A DNA stretch of 17,128 nt from Desulfuromusa sp. Lineage in GTDB: Bacteria > Desulfobacterota > Desulfuromonadia > Desulfuromonadales > Geopsychrobacteraceae. Below are positions 8,701 to 15,119 of the stretch, in pieces. Positions within the stretch are counted from its first letter, which is position 1, and each line of letters starts with the position of its first letter. The position numbers were made by a program, and so were the translations under genes. Location of the stretch: the NCBI GenBank assembly GCA_029934755.1, contig JAOZLQ010000029.1, positions 1-17,128 of the forward strand. The letters run 5' to 3'. The notes below the pieces were generated by a model, which saw only the letters and a list, made by a program, of their open reading frames with translations, was not told where the DNA came from and did not search any database.

Positions 8701-10175
8701 TCTGAAAAAGCTGCCAGCGGGCAGTCGTCCCCCATCGATCCAACCGGCTCCTTGCCATCTTTTATCATCGGTCGAATCACTAGATCGACGATTTCACTGG
8801 TGATATTATGGTAGCGCTGCAGCTTGTCCAGTTCGGGGTAGCGATAGTCGCTGAGATCTTCAAATTGACGTTCAATAAATTCCTGCAGGTAGTAGGTGTG
8901 TTCGGTCAGCCAACGGTTGTAGGGTTGCGATTCCATCAGGTAACGATCGATATCGCGGGGATAGAAAATTTCCCCATGATTCAGGTCGACAGCAATCATT
9001 TCACCACTTTGCAGACGGCCACGTTTGCTGATCATCTCCGGTGGCGTATCGAGAACTCCGTACTCACTGCTGATCAAGATTCGATCATCGGTCGTGATGA
9101 TATATTTTGCCGGGCGTAAACCGTTGCGATCAAGGACACAACCGATATAGCGACCGTTAGTCAGGCTGATGGCCGCCGGGCCGTCCCAGGGTTCGAAAGC
9201 GGCCGAGGTATACTCGTAAAAAGCGCGTAGTTTCGCTGGCATATTAGCAACATTATGCCGGGCTGGAGGGATCAGGGAGCGGATCGCTTTAAAGAAATCG
9301 ACCCCGTTAGCAAGGAGGAATTCAACCATGTTATCCAGGTTGGCACTGTCACTGACCCCCTTTTCAAGAATTGGTAGAATTCGCTCAAGTTCGGTTGGTG
9401 AAAAAAGAGGACTTTCTGCAGCGGTGAATTTATTGAGAGCTTTAAAACAGTTCCCTTTGATTGAATTGATCTCGCCATTGTGGGCAATCACCCGTAGCGG
9501 TTGAGCCAGTTTCCATTGCGGCAGGGTGTTGGTGGAAAAACGCTGGTGGAACATGGCAAAGGATATTTTGAAATCTTCACTCTGCAGGTCAGGGAACAGC
9601 TTTTTGATGTAGGTCGGCATCACCAGTCCCTTGTACGATATCAGGGTACGGGAAAAGCTGGCGATATAGAAGTCTGGATCTTCACTCAACTGATGCTCAA
9701 CCTCTTTACGGGTCAGGTAGGCCAACGCATCGAAACGGTGAGTTGCAATCAAGGCGGAAGGAACAACAAACAGCTGCACAATGTTCGGTAGCTTCTCCAG
9801 GGCATATTCACCCAGAGCATCCGTATCCAGTGGAACGACACGGGTTAGGAGAATGCTCAGATCATTCTTTTCGCAATGCTCCTGAAATAGCTGCAGCTGT
9901 TTTTCGGCATCGCTGAGAAATAATGTGGCAACCGCAAACTGTTTTGGCAGTGAAATCCCATTTTCTTCGGCAATCTTGCGCATGAAGCTGACTGGCATAG
10001 AGCAGAGTAGCCCACTGCCATCGCCAGTTTTTCCATCGGCTGCGATTGCACCGCGGTGCATCATGCGGCTGAGTGATTTAATTGCATCCTGAAGAAGCTG
10101 GTGACTTGGCTGGTTATGGATATGAGCCAGCAGTCCGAAGCCACAGTTGTCGCGAAATTGTCCAGCAAGATTCAT
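5754..10175 (-). CDS. gltB: Glutamate synthase large (alpha) subunit GltB
   Basis: At 1473 residues this is a full-length ferredoxin/NADPH-type GOGAT alpha subunit. The chain begins MNLAGQFRDNCGFGLLAHI; Cys11 is the expected N-terminal nucleophile of the class II glutamine amidotransferase domain after removal of a 10-residue propeptide. That domain runs to about residue 420. A central domain follows, then the FMN-binding synthase domain (about 850-1200), which contains the GNDGGTGAAP loop. It also has the 3Fe-4S cysteines 1108, 1114 and 1119 in GCKILRVCHLNRC. The C-terminal GxGxG beta-helix domain covers about 1250-1420, with runs such as YMTGGTVVVLG and NFAAGMTGG. Ammonia made by the first domain tunnels to the FMN site. 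GGAGG lies ten bases before the ATG. gdhA lies upstream on the same strand behind its own terminator, so gltBD probably has its own promoter in the gap. Confidence 0.97.
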   Translation of the reverse strand: MNLAGQFRDNCGFGLLAHIHNQPSHQLLQDAIKSLSRMMHRGAIAADGKTGDGSGLLCSMPVSFMRKIAEENGISLPKQFAVATLFLSDAEKQLQLFQEHCEKNDLSILLTRVVPLDTDALGEYALEKLPNIVQLFVVPSALIATHRFDALAYLTRKEVEHQLSEDPDFYIASFSRTLISYKGLVMPTYIKKLFPDLQSEDFKISFAMFHQRFSTNTLPQWKLAQPLRVIAHNGEINSIKGNCFKALNKFTAAESPLFSPTELERILPILEKGVSDSANLDNMVEFLLANGVDFFKAIRSLIPPARHNVANMPAKLRAFYEYTSAAFEPWDGPAAISLTNGRYIGCVLDRNGLRPAKYIITTDDRILISSEYGVLDTPPEMISKRGRLQSGEMIAVDLNHGEIFYPRDIDRYLMESQPYNRWLTEHTYYLQEFIERQFEDLSDYRYPELDKLQRYHNITSEIVDLVIRPMIKDGKEPVGSMGDDCPLAAFSDQQRNFSDFFKQKFAQVTNPPIDPLREKAVMSTTIGFGGIGNPLIETKDRARRLKSISPILSYDIYQALLSFGDPELPRYETCYKQQSFTTGFTQDLEKSLRQLGESVVKAVQNGGVRIVILDDRVLSAEQRLIPMAMAVGYINQQLLLARQRQDVTIVACTAEVLDPHSAAVLIGYGSVAIYPWLLYATGLELCEKRNLSTKDIRESLKNIYDALTKGILKIMSKMGISTVSSYRNAALFDVIGLSEELVETCFKGSAALLPGLDFVDLEERIKKIHRKHFVENFMQPIYPLEIGGFYRDNPGFEYHDFNSQVVTQLHRFAEIRSREEYLKFRKLITERGTKFIRDALEFNSPNQPISMDEVEPIEAITRRFDSAAMSLGALSPEAHEALAEALNQLGGSSNCGEGGEDAARFKTVRNSKIKQIASGRFGVTPGYLRSANEIQIKLAQGAKPGEGGQLPGDKVTPMIATLRFTVPGVTLISPPPHHDIYSIEDLAQLIFDLKQVNPDAVISVKLVSTEGVGTIAAGVVKAYADKIIISGNDGGTGAAPFSSIKFAGNPWELGLTETHLSLKANNLRELVELQTDGGLKIGRDVVKAAMMGAEGFAFGTPLLVILGCKILRVCHLNRCTVGIATQDENLRTHYVGTVEKIVSYLTNIAEDVREILAELGFHSLDEIIGHTDLLKQIDDPKFNKFDFSGILRQVEGSNTQQKENPPFDKNTFEKAVLNEVYPVIKNPQTEMVIEREIINTNRSFGTLISGEVAKFYGDQGLPKEAMTIKLKGVAGQSLGAFLSEGISLLLTGVGNDYVGKGMHGGRIIITPEIYQEESSAAGNTCLYGATGGKLFIAGTAGERFAVRNSGALAVVEGTGDHTCEYMTGGTVVVLGETGINFAAGMTGGVAFVYDRQKNFIDRLNQELVCTRRIDVDDDNEGKLYLKKILTSYFNRTSSPKARKILDDFREELAYFWMVTPKDMKAPLNPKEGD

Positions 10176-10222
10176 CGATATTTATCCTCCACAGCTTACT
10201 CATGGATCCAGGTAAAAGAATC

Positions 10223-10247
10223 TATTCAGCTTTGGATGTGCTGAATA
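10223..10247 (-). promoter_or_regulatory. Inverted repeat in the gltB leader
   Basis: TATTCAGC (10223-10230) and GCTGAATA (10240-10247) are perfect 8-bp arms around nine bases, 48 bases upstream of the gltB start. It could be an operator or an mRNA hairpin in the leader. On the minus strand only a TTTT run follows some bases later, so it is not a convincing terminator. Confidence 0.4.
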
Positions 10248-10258
10248 ATTACGAAAAC

Positions 10259-10428
10259 TATTGAGACACTTGCAAAACCCTTCCCGATTAGTACTAATCA
10301 GGAGACCCTTTAATCTTCCAGTAACCGTCATTTTTGCGCAGGCGGAAATCCAGAGGTTTTCTGGGTTTGTCAAGAAAAACTGGATCCCTGTTTTCACCAG
10401 GATGACGACTTTTGCAAGGGGCTCTATT
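10259..10428 (+). mobile_element. MITE-like element with terminal inverted repeats
   Basis: The ends TATTGAGACACTTGCAAAA (10259-10277) and the reverse complement of 10410-10428 agree at 15 of 19 bases. Inside are a second imperfect inverted pair (CGTCATT...AAATCCAG around 10326-10352 against CTGGATCC...GATGACG at 10380-10407) and a perfect 14-bp palindrome GATTAGTACTAATC (10286-10299). One half is shared with bases 1-70 of the window. There is no coding capacity beyond artefact peptides, so it is non-autonomous. No clear target-site duplication is visible. Its left end is only 83 bases from the gltB start. Confidence 0.65.
10271..10286 (-). promoter_or_regulatory. Sigma-54-like promoter candidate for gltBD
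   Basis: Read on the minus strand the site is CGGGAAGGGTTTTGCA. The invariant GG and GC are 10 bases apart as required, TTGCA is intact, but the -24 box reads CGGGA rather than TGGCA. Transcription would start near 10260, giving a leader of about 85 bases that includes the inverted repeat at 10223-10247. The site lies inside the repeat element. Inference only. Confidence 0.3.
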
Positions 10429-10510
10429 AAGATACTCTTCGACAATATACCTCTTTTTTATCCTGAACGGTAGGTCTGTGAGAGGTCAGACCTTCTGGCT
10501 GAATGTTTTC

Positions 10511-10526
10511 TGGCTAAGGAATTGCC
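10511..10526 (+). promoter_or_regulatory. Sigma-54-like promoter candidate pointing toward the gdhA terminator
   Basis: TGGCTAAGGAATTGCC on the plus strand matches TGGC-N7-TTGC exactly, with the correct GG-N10-GC spacing. Transcription would begin near 10537 and meet the hairpin at 10571-10603 after about 35 bases. No plus-strand gene follows, so it would give only a short RNA or antisense to the gdhA 3' end. A chance match is possible. Confidence 0.25.
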
Positions 10527-10570
10527 CAGCACAACTCACCTTGCTGAACAGTTAGATCAAGTGATATATA

Positions 10571-10603
10571 AAAAGCCCCCCGGCAATAAACCGAGGGGCT
10601 TTT
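10571..10603 (-). terminator. gdhA intrinsic terminator
   Basis: AAAAGCCCCCCGG (10571-10583) pairs with CCGAGGGGCTTTT (10591-10603) with one mismatch around a 7-base loop. On the minus strand the stem is followed by CTTTTTATATA. It starts 21 bases after the gdhA stop. On the plus strand it also works, with a run of four T. Confidence 0.9.
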
Positions 10604-10624
10604 GGTGCTGCTTATTGTTGTTGA

Positions 10625-11974
10625 TCAGACCACGCCCATCGCCAACATGGCACGGGAAACCTTGATGAAACCGGCGATGTTCGCACCGACGACATAGTTG
10701 CCGGGTGAGCCGTATTCCTCAGCAGTTTCGTAGCAGTCTCTGTGGATGTTCTGCATGATAATCCGCAGGCGATTCTCGGTGTATTCAAAATCCCAGGAAT
10801 CGCGAATGGCATTCTGCTGCATCTCCAGAGCCGAAGTGGCAACCCCACCAGCGTTGGCTGCTTTACCTGGCCCGTAAGCAATGCCAGCATCCTGGAAGAC
10901 TTTGACCCCTTCCGGTGTGGTTGGCATATTGGCCCCTTCGCCAATGGCGATACAACCATTTTTGACCAGCATGGCAGCATCTTTACCGTTAATCTCATTC
11001 TGGGTTGCCGAAGGCATGGCGACCTGGCAGGGGATTTCCCAGATGTTTCCACCATCAACATACTTGGCACTCTTCCGCTCTTCAGCATAAGCGCTGATCC
11101 GGCGCCGTTCAATTTCTTTGATCTGTTGAACCAACTCCAGGTCGATGCCGTTTTTGTCATAGATATAACCACCGGAATCTGAACAAGCGACGACTTTGCC
11201 GCCGAGTTGATGGATCTTTTCAATGGTATAGATGGCAACATTGCCGGAACCTGAGACAACACAGGTTTTGCCATCGAAAGAGTCTTTGCGAACTTTAAGC
11301 ATTTCATCGACAAAAAAGGCTGCGCCGTAGCCAGTCGCTTCGGTACGAACCAGTGATCCACCCCAGTTGAGCCCTTTTCCGGTCAGCACGCCCGCTTCCC
11401 AGCGATTGGTGATCCGTTTGTAAGTACCGAACATGAAGCCTATTTCCCGGCCACCAACACCGATATCACCAGCGGGGACGTCGGTATGTTCGCCGATGTG
11501 ACGGTAGAGTTCCATCATGAAGCTCTGGCAGAAACGCATGATATCGCCGTCAGTCTTTCCCTTGGGATCAAAATCGGATCCACCTTTACCGCCGCCGATT
11601 GGCAGACCGGTCAGAGCATTTTTGAAGATCTGTTCAAAGCCGAGGAATTTAACGATGCCGAGATAGACGGAAGGATGGAAACGCAAACCACCTTTGTAGG
11701 GTCCAAGAGCGCTGTTGAATTCAACCCGGAAGCCACGGTTGATTTGAACTTTACCGTGGGTGTCAACCCAGGGAACCCGGAAGATGATCTGGCGCTCTGG
11801 TTCACAGATGCGTTCAATAAGTTTGTAATGTGCAAACTCCGGGTGTTTTACCAGAACCGGACCGAGGGTCTCGAGAACTTCGTGGACTGCCTGGTGGAAT
11901 TCTTTTTCGCCCGGGTTGCGGGCAATAACCGATTGATAGATAGGGTCAATTTTTTCATCCATAGCTGGTGACAT
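10625..11974 (-). CDS. gdhA: NADP-type glutamate dehydrogenase
   Basis: The 449-residue enzyme reductively aminates 2-oxoglutarate with ammonium to give glutamate, the low-affinity alternative to GOGAT. It is of the hexameric ~450-residue (E. coli GdhA-like) type. The substrate region has PYKGGLRFHPSV (92-103) with Lys94, the catalytic-lysine motif LPIGGGKGGSDFDPKGK (124-140) with Lys130, and VPAGDIGVGGREIG (166-179) with Asp170. The nucleotide-binding fold is marked by VSGSGNVA (240-247). The length and order favour the NADPH-specific biosynthetic form, but cofactor choice is not proven by these motifs alone. AGGAGG lies seven bases before the ATG at 11974; a second in-frame ATG four codons later is less well placed. 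It appears to be monocistronic, with a strong terminator downstream and a long leader upstream that carries a sigma-54-like site and a palindrome. Confidence 0.96.
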   Translation of the reverse strand: MSPAMDEKIDPIYQSVIARNPGEKEFHQAVHEVLETLGPVLVKHPEFAHYKLIERICEPERQIIFRVPWVDTHGKVQINRGFRVEFNSALGPYKGGLRFHPSVYLGIVKFLGFEQIFKNALTGLPIGGGKGGSDFDPKGKTDGDIMRFCQSFMMELYRHIGEHTDVPAGDIGVGGREIGFMFGTYKRITNRWEAGVLTGKGLNWGGSLVRTEATGYGAAFFVDEMLKVRKDSFDGKTCVVSGSGNVAIYTIEKIHQLGGKVVACSDSGGYIYDKNGIDLELVQQIKEIERRRISAYAEERKSAKYVDGGNIWEIPCQVAMPSATQNEINGKDAAMLVKNGCIAIGEGANMPTTPEGVKVFQDAGIAYGPGKAANAGGVATSALEMQQNAIRDSWDFEYTENRLRIIMQNIHRDCYETAEEYGSPGNYVVGANIAGFIKVSRAMLAMGVV

Positions 11975-12013
11975 GACTTTTCCTCCTGAAGATTAGTGGT
12001 GACAGAATCGCTT

Positions 12014-12035
12014 AAAAAATAGACACAAATTGTGT
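12014..12035 (-). promoter_or_regulatory. Palindrome and T-run in the gdhA leader
   Basis: ACACAA-A-TTGTGT (12023-12035) is a perfect palindrome around one base. On the minus strand it is followed three bases later by six T (12019-12014), 40 bases before the gdhA ATG. It may be an operator for a dimeric regulator, or a weak hairpin plus U-run acting as an attenuator. The stem is short and AT-rich, so a terminator is the less likely reading. Confidence 0.35.
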
Positions 12036-12073
12036 TGGCTGTATGATAGAAGGGTTGATAGGTGCTAGGACCC

Positions 12074-12089
12074 TGCAAAAATAACGCCA
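12074..12089 (-). promoter_or_regulatory. Sigma-54-like promoter candidate for gdhA
   Basis: On the minus strand the site is TGGCGTTATTTTTGCA, which matches TGGC-N7-TTGCA with the required GG-N10-GC spacing. It predicts a start near 12063 and a leader of about 88 bases. The position directly upstream of a nitrogen-assimilation gene supports it. I did not find a clear NtrC-type enhancer site upstream by eye. Confidence 0.45.
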
Positions 12090-12326
12090 TTGTGTATAAA
12101 AAATAAACTAATTCTCTAATTCATTAGAATTGCGAGGATAATAAATAGGCATTGAGTGGTGACTGGTTGTTTTTTTGATGTTGTTGCCAGACATTGAGTT
12201 TTTATCTACTCTATTCGGTAAAAATAAGTACTCTCTTTATTGTGATTTCTCTCTGTATTGAACCGTGCTGGTGGAATGTGATAGCCTCCCCGCTTGCTGA
12301 TTCTTTCCCTTTTATTCTGGATACCT

Positions 12327-13013
12327 ATGCTACTGCAAGGAACACTAGTTAATATTGTCGCTGTCATTGTTGGCAGTTTGATCGGACGCTGGGGTGGTCG
12401 TTATTTGTCGGCGAAAATGCGTCAAACTTTGATGGTCGGGCTTGGTTTGGCGGTTCTTTTGATCGGTTTGCAATTGGCATTAAAAAGCCAGCAAGTGATG
12501 ATAGTTATTGGTAGCTTAATTCTTGGTGGTTTGATTGGAGAAGTGGTTGGGATTGAGACGCGACTGGAGGCGTTTGGCTTAGGTTTGCAGAAACGTTTTT
12601 CTGGGTTGGGATCTATTGCCGAAGGGTTTGTCACTTCCAGTCTACTGTTTTGTGTTGGAGCGATGGCAATTATGGGTGCGCTACAGGATGGCTTGGGTGG
12701 AAAGCCGACGATTCTTTATGCAAAATCGGCCCTTGATGGGGTGGCCGCAATTGCCTTGACTTCAACTCTTGGAATCGGGGTTCTCTTTTCGATTTTTTCG
12801 CTGCTGCTATATCAGGGAAGTATTACTCTGATTGCAGAGCTGGCACAGACAGTTTTGACCGAACCGGTGATTACTGAGATGAATGCGGTCGGCGGTCTGT
12901 TGATTGTTGCGATTTCATTTGATTTGATGGGGATAAAACGGCTTCCAGTTGGTAATTTACTTCCATCTATTTTTGTCGCAATCGGGCTGCTCTGGGGTTT
13001 TGGCCTAGCTTAA
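12327..13013 (+). CDS. DUF554 (YqgA-like) integral membrane protein
   Basis: This is a 228-residue, very hydrophobic protein with about seven predicted membrane segments, belonging to the DUF554/YqgA family of unknown transport-like function. Family hallmarks are GTLVNIVAVIVGSLIG at the start (5-20), GSLILGGLIGEVVGIE (62-77), FCVGAMAIMGALQDGLGG (108-125) and KSALDGVAAIALTSTLGIG (133-151), and FDLMGIKRLPVGNLLPS (198-214). I chose the ATG at 12327 because family members begin with the GTLVN segment almost at once. An in-frame TTG at 12294 would add 11 residues (LILSLLFWIP region) and has no better ribosome site; neither start has a strong Shine-Dalgarno sequence. It diverges from gdhA and converges with the sensor kinase gene, with only 12 bases between the two stops. 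Confidence 0.85.
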   Translation: MLLQGTLVNIVAVIVGSLIGRWGGRYLSAKMRQTLMVGLGLAVLLIGLQLALKSQQVMIVIGSLILGGLIGEVVGIETRLEAFGLGLQKRFSGLGSIAEGFVTSSLLFCVGAMAIMGALQDGLGGKPTILYAKSALDGVAAIALTSTLGIGVLFSIFSLLLYQGSITLIAELAQTVLTEPVITEMNAVGGLLIVAISFDLMGIKRLPVGNLLPSIFVAIGLLWGFGLA

Positions 13014-13025
13014 CAATCCCCTGTA

Positions 13026-15020
13026 TCAGTTATTCAATAATCCTTGAATTGTTTTTTGTAATTCTGAAAGCAGATATGGCTTTTTCAAGAATCCAGCCAG
13101 CCCCTTACCGACAAATTTTTGTGAGACCTCCTGTTCATTGTAGCCACTGCAGATGATGACTTTGACGGCGGGATCAATCCTTCTGAATTCTCGAAATGCT
13201 TCTTCTCCATCCATGTGTGGCATGGTTAAATCCATCAGCACAAAACGGATTTGGTTGTGTTGTTGTTTGAAAATTTCTAGTGCTTCTTCGCCGTCGCCAG
13301 CGGTCACCGTCTCAAAACCAAAATCACCCAACATCTCTTTGCCGATGTCTCGCACTGTCTCTTCATCGTCGACCAGCAGTACCAGACCGCTTTCGTGTAG
13401 TGGTGTGGTCTCTGTTTCTGTTCCTACTCTGACTGCTGGCAGTGTTGATGCGGGTAGAAGAACTTTAAATGTACTCCCCTTGCCGACTTCAGAATAAATT
13501 TTAATTGCACCGTTATGACCGCGAACGATTCCTAAAACTGCGGCCATTCCGAGGCCACGTCCGCTAAATTTTGTGCTGAAAAATGGCTCAAAAATTCGGT
13601 CAATTGTTTCTGCAGCTATTCCACTCCCCGTATCTGCAATTTCGAGAAAGACGTAGCGACCTTCCTGCAGGTTTTCATCCAGCCAGGTTTCCTGTAGATA
13701 AGTGCGGTCGCAATCCATGACTCCAGTCGAAATTGCAATAACGCCGCTGTTGTCGCCGATGGCTTCAGAAGCATTGATGACAAGGTTCATAATGATCTGT
13801 CGCAGCTGAGTTGCGTCAGCTTCGACGCTGGGGAGATCTGAAGCCAGATCATAACGTAAGGTTGCTTTTTTGCTGACAGAGACCGCGAGGATATGTTCCA
13901 TCTCGACAATGATCTGCGAAGGATCCAACCCCTCAATGACAAATTTCCCCCTGCCGGAATAGGCGAGCATTTGATTGGCTAATTCTGCAGCTCGGCTTGC
14001 TGCCAGATTGATCTGGCGCAGATTTTCCATGGCCGGAGATTCTGCTGTCAAGCGCCGCTGTGCCAACTCACAGTGGCCGATGACTGCCATCAGAATATTA
14101 TTGAAATCATGAGCAATTCCCCCGGCGAGGACCCCGAGGCTTTCGAGTTTTTGTGCTTGGAGCATTTGTTCTTCGAGCCGTTTTTGTCTTTCTTGATCTT
14201 TAATACGTTTGGTCATGTCGTGGATGATAGACAGAACACAGGGTTCAGCGTTGATTTCTATGGTTCGTGCCGACATCAGGCAGTTAGAAATCTGGCCGTT
14301 TTTGTGCCGGAAGTTAACTTCCAGACCTTTAAATTGGCCGTGTTCACGAAGCATGGTAACAAACTGCTCACGATCCTCATCCCGACACCAGATATCAAGA
14401 TCCCCAGGGCGAGAGCTGCGTTCAATAACTTCGTCTTGCGTCCAGCCGACAATATTGCTAAAGCCTTGGTTGACTTCAAAAAAAGTGCCATCGGCAAGAC
14501 GAGTCAGGGTTATGGCATCAGGGCTCAGTTTAAACGCTTGGGAAAATTTTTCTTCTGAAAGGCGCAAGGACTCTTCCGCCTGATTGCGCTCAGACATGTC
14601 CCGCATAAAAGTGTGATAGGTGCTGTCAGGCATCATTCTGCTGTTCATTTCAATGGCAACGGTGGTTCCATCTTTGCGACTGAAAAGTCGTTCCGTCTTA
14701 ACTATTTTCCCTTGCTTGAGCAGATCATACCTAAGTGGTGAGCGTTGCTGCTGAGCTTCTGAAAATAACTGACTGAGATTCATGGCAACCAATTCTGTGT
14801 GGCTGTAGCCACTTAAAACTGTGGCACTCTGATTGGCGCTGAGGATATTCCCGTCTGGACCACCCGTGAAGATTGCGTCAGCTGCAAGTTCAATTAGATC
14901 TTCATAGCGGTCAGAATTAGCTTTTACCGTCTGTAAAGATTGTTTCAGATGTCGATTTTCTTCCTGTAGGGCGACAATTTGCCGGTTTAAAGCATCGGAA
15001 GATTTTGAGTTGTCCGTCAT
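13026..15020 (-). CDS. Cytoplasmic PAS-PAS hybrid sensor histidine kinase with C-terminal receiver
   Basis: The 664-residue protein has no membrane segment or signal peptide. A short coiled coil (10-35) leads into PAS1 (about 38-146) and PAS2 (about 153-272), joined to a coiled linker (272-292). The kinase core follows: H-box GGIAHDFNNIL with phospho-acceptor His304, N-box MNLVINASEA (411-420), G1 DTGSGI (463-468), F-box FEPFFSTK (477-484) and G2 GRGLGM (487-492). A receiver domain (about 546-662) has the acidic pair Asp551/Asp552, phospho-acceptor Asp597 in LMDLTMP, Ser625 and Lys647 in LKKP. It should sense an intracellular or redox cue and pass phosphate to its own receiver. No response regulator or output gene is adjacent, so the partner is unlinked. 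The start ATG at 15020 has only a weak ribosome site (GGATTGGCAC). The signal sensed cannot be told from the sequence. Confidence 0.92.
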   Translation of the reverse strand: MTDNSKSSDALNRQIVALQEENRHLKQSLQTVKANSDRYEDLIELAADAIFTGGPDGNILSANQSATVLSGYSHTELVAMNLSQLFSEAQQQRSPLRYDLLKQGKIVKTERLFSRKDGTTVAIEMNSRMMPDSTYHTFMRDMSERNQAEESLRLSEEKFSQAFKLSPDAITLTRLADGTFFEVNQGFSNIVGWTQDEVIERSSRPGDLDIWCRDEDREQFVTMLREHGQFKGLEVNFRHKNGQISNCLMSARTIEINAEPCVLSIIHDMTKRIKDQERQKRLEEQMLQAQKLESLGVLAGGIAHDFNNILMAVIGHCELAQRRLTAESPAMENLRQINLAASRAAELANQMLAYSGRGKFVIEGLDPSQIIVEMEHILAVSVSKKATLRYDLASDLPSVEADATQLRQIIMNLVINASEAIGDNSGVIAISTGVMDCDRTYLQETWLDENLQEGRYVFLEIADTGSGIAAETIDRIFEPFFSTKFSGRGLGMAAVLGIVRGHNGAIKIYSEVGKGSTFKVLLPASTLPAVRVGTETETTPLHESGLVLLVDDEETVRDIGKEMLGDFGFETVTAGDGEEALEIFKQQHNQIRFVLMDLTMPHMDGEEAFREFRRIDPAVKVIICSGYNEQEVSQKFVGKGLAGFLKKPYLLSELQKTIQGLLNN
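13032..13057 (+). terminator. Weak terminator candidate for the DUF554 gene
   Basis: ATTCAA (13032-13037) and TTGAAT (13044-13049) form an AT-rich 6-bp stem, followed by TGTTTTTTG. It lies within the last codons of the opposing kinase gene. The stem is weak, and Rho-dependent ending is as likely. Confidence 0.3.
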
Positions 15021-15119
15021 GTGCCAATCCTATTTATATCGTCACAAGTATTTCAACGCTGTTTTTGATTGAAGCTTAATATTTTCTTATAATACCTATT
15101 TCTGCGATGAAATATAGTT

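Larger units (their letters stand above)
10176..10624. other. 449-bp intergenic region between gdhA and gltB
   Basis: No gene is supported here. From left to right the region holds the gltB ribosome site and leader hairpin, a 170-bp repeat element, a small hairpin (AGGTCTG 10472-10478 with CAGACCT 10487-10493), a plus-strand sigma-54-like site and the gdhA terminator. Short reading frames at 10200-10445 (-) and 10261-10473 (+) only translate the repeat. Confidence 0.8.
11975..12326. other. Divergent intergenic region between gdhA and the DUF554 gene
   Basis: About 350 AT-rich bases with no supported gene. It holds the gdhA ribosome site, the ACACAA-A-TTGTGT palindrome and a sigma-54-like site, then an imperfect inverted repeat AATTCTCTAAT (12110-12120) with ATTAGAATT (12123-12131), which also contains two copies of CTAATTC. 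The rest (12132-12326) should contain the promoter of the plus-strand gene, but I could not pick a convincing one. Confidence 0.7.

Noticed and set aside
10200..10473. Small proteins of 70-81 residues on both strands between gdhA and gltB
   Set aside because: They translate the repeat element, giving the familiar W-I-P-x-F-x-R-M-T type artefact peptide, with no ribosome site.
10612..11361. A 249-residue minus-strand frame overlapping gdhA
   Set aside because: It is a shadow of gdhA in another frame; its content (many Ser, Arg, Pro) matches no family and gdhA is unmistakable.
11486..11971. A 161-residue plus-strand frame opposite gdhA
   Set aside because: It is antisense to strongly conserved catalytic-domain codons of gdhA, with no ribosome site or recognisable domain.
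12294..12326. TTG start for the DUF554 protein
   Set aside because: Possible, but it has no ribosome site and adds residues that family members lack; the ATG at 12327 is preferred.
14073..14583. Overlapping plus-strand frames of 124-161 residues opposite the hybrid kinase
   Set aside because: They are shadows of the PAS/H-box coding region, without start signals or family features.
15021..15119. Terminator or promoter hairpin ATTTC-N6-GAAAT (15098-15113)
   Set aside because: The stem is five to six AT-rich pairs with no T-run in the needed direction; no convincing promoter for the kinase could be chosen either.
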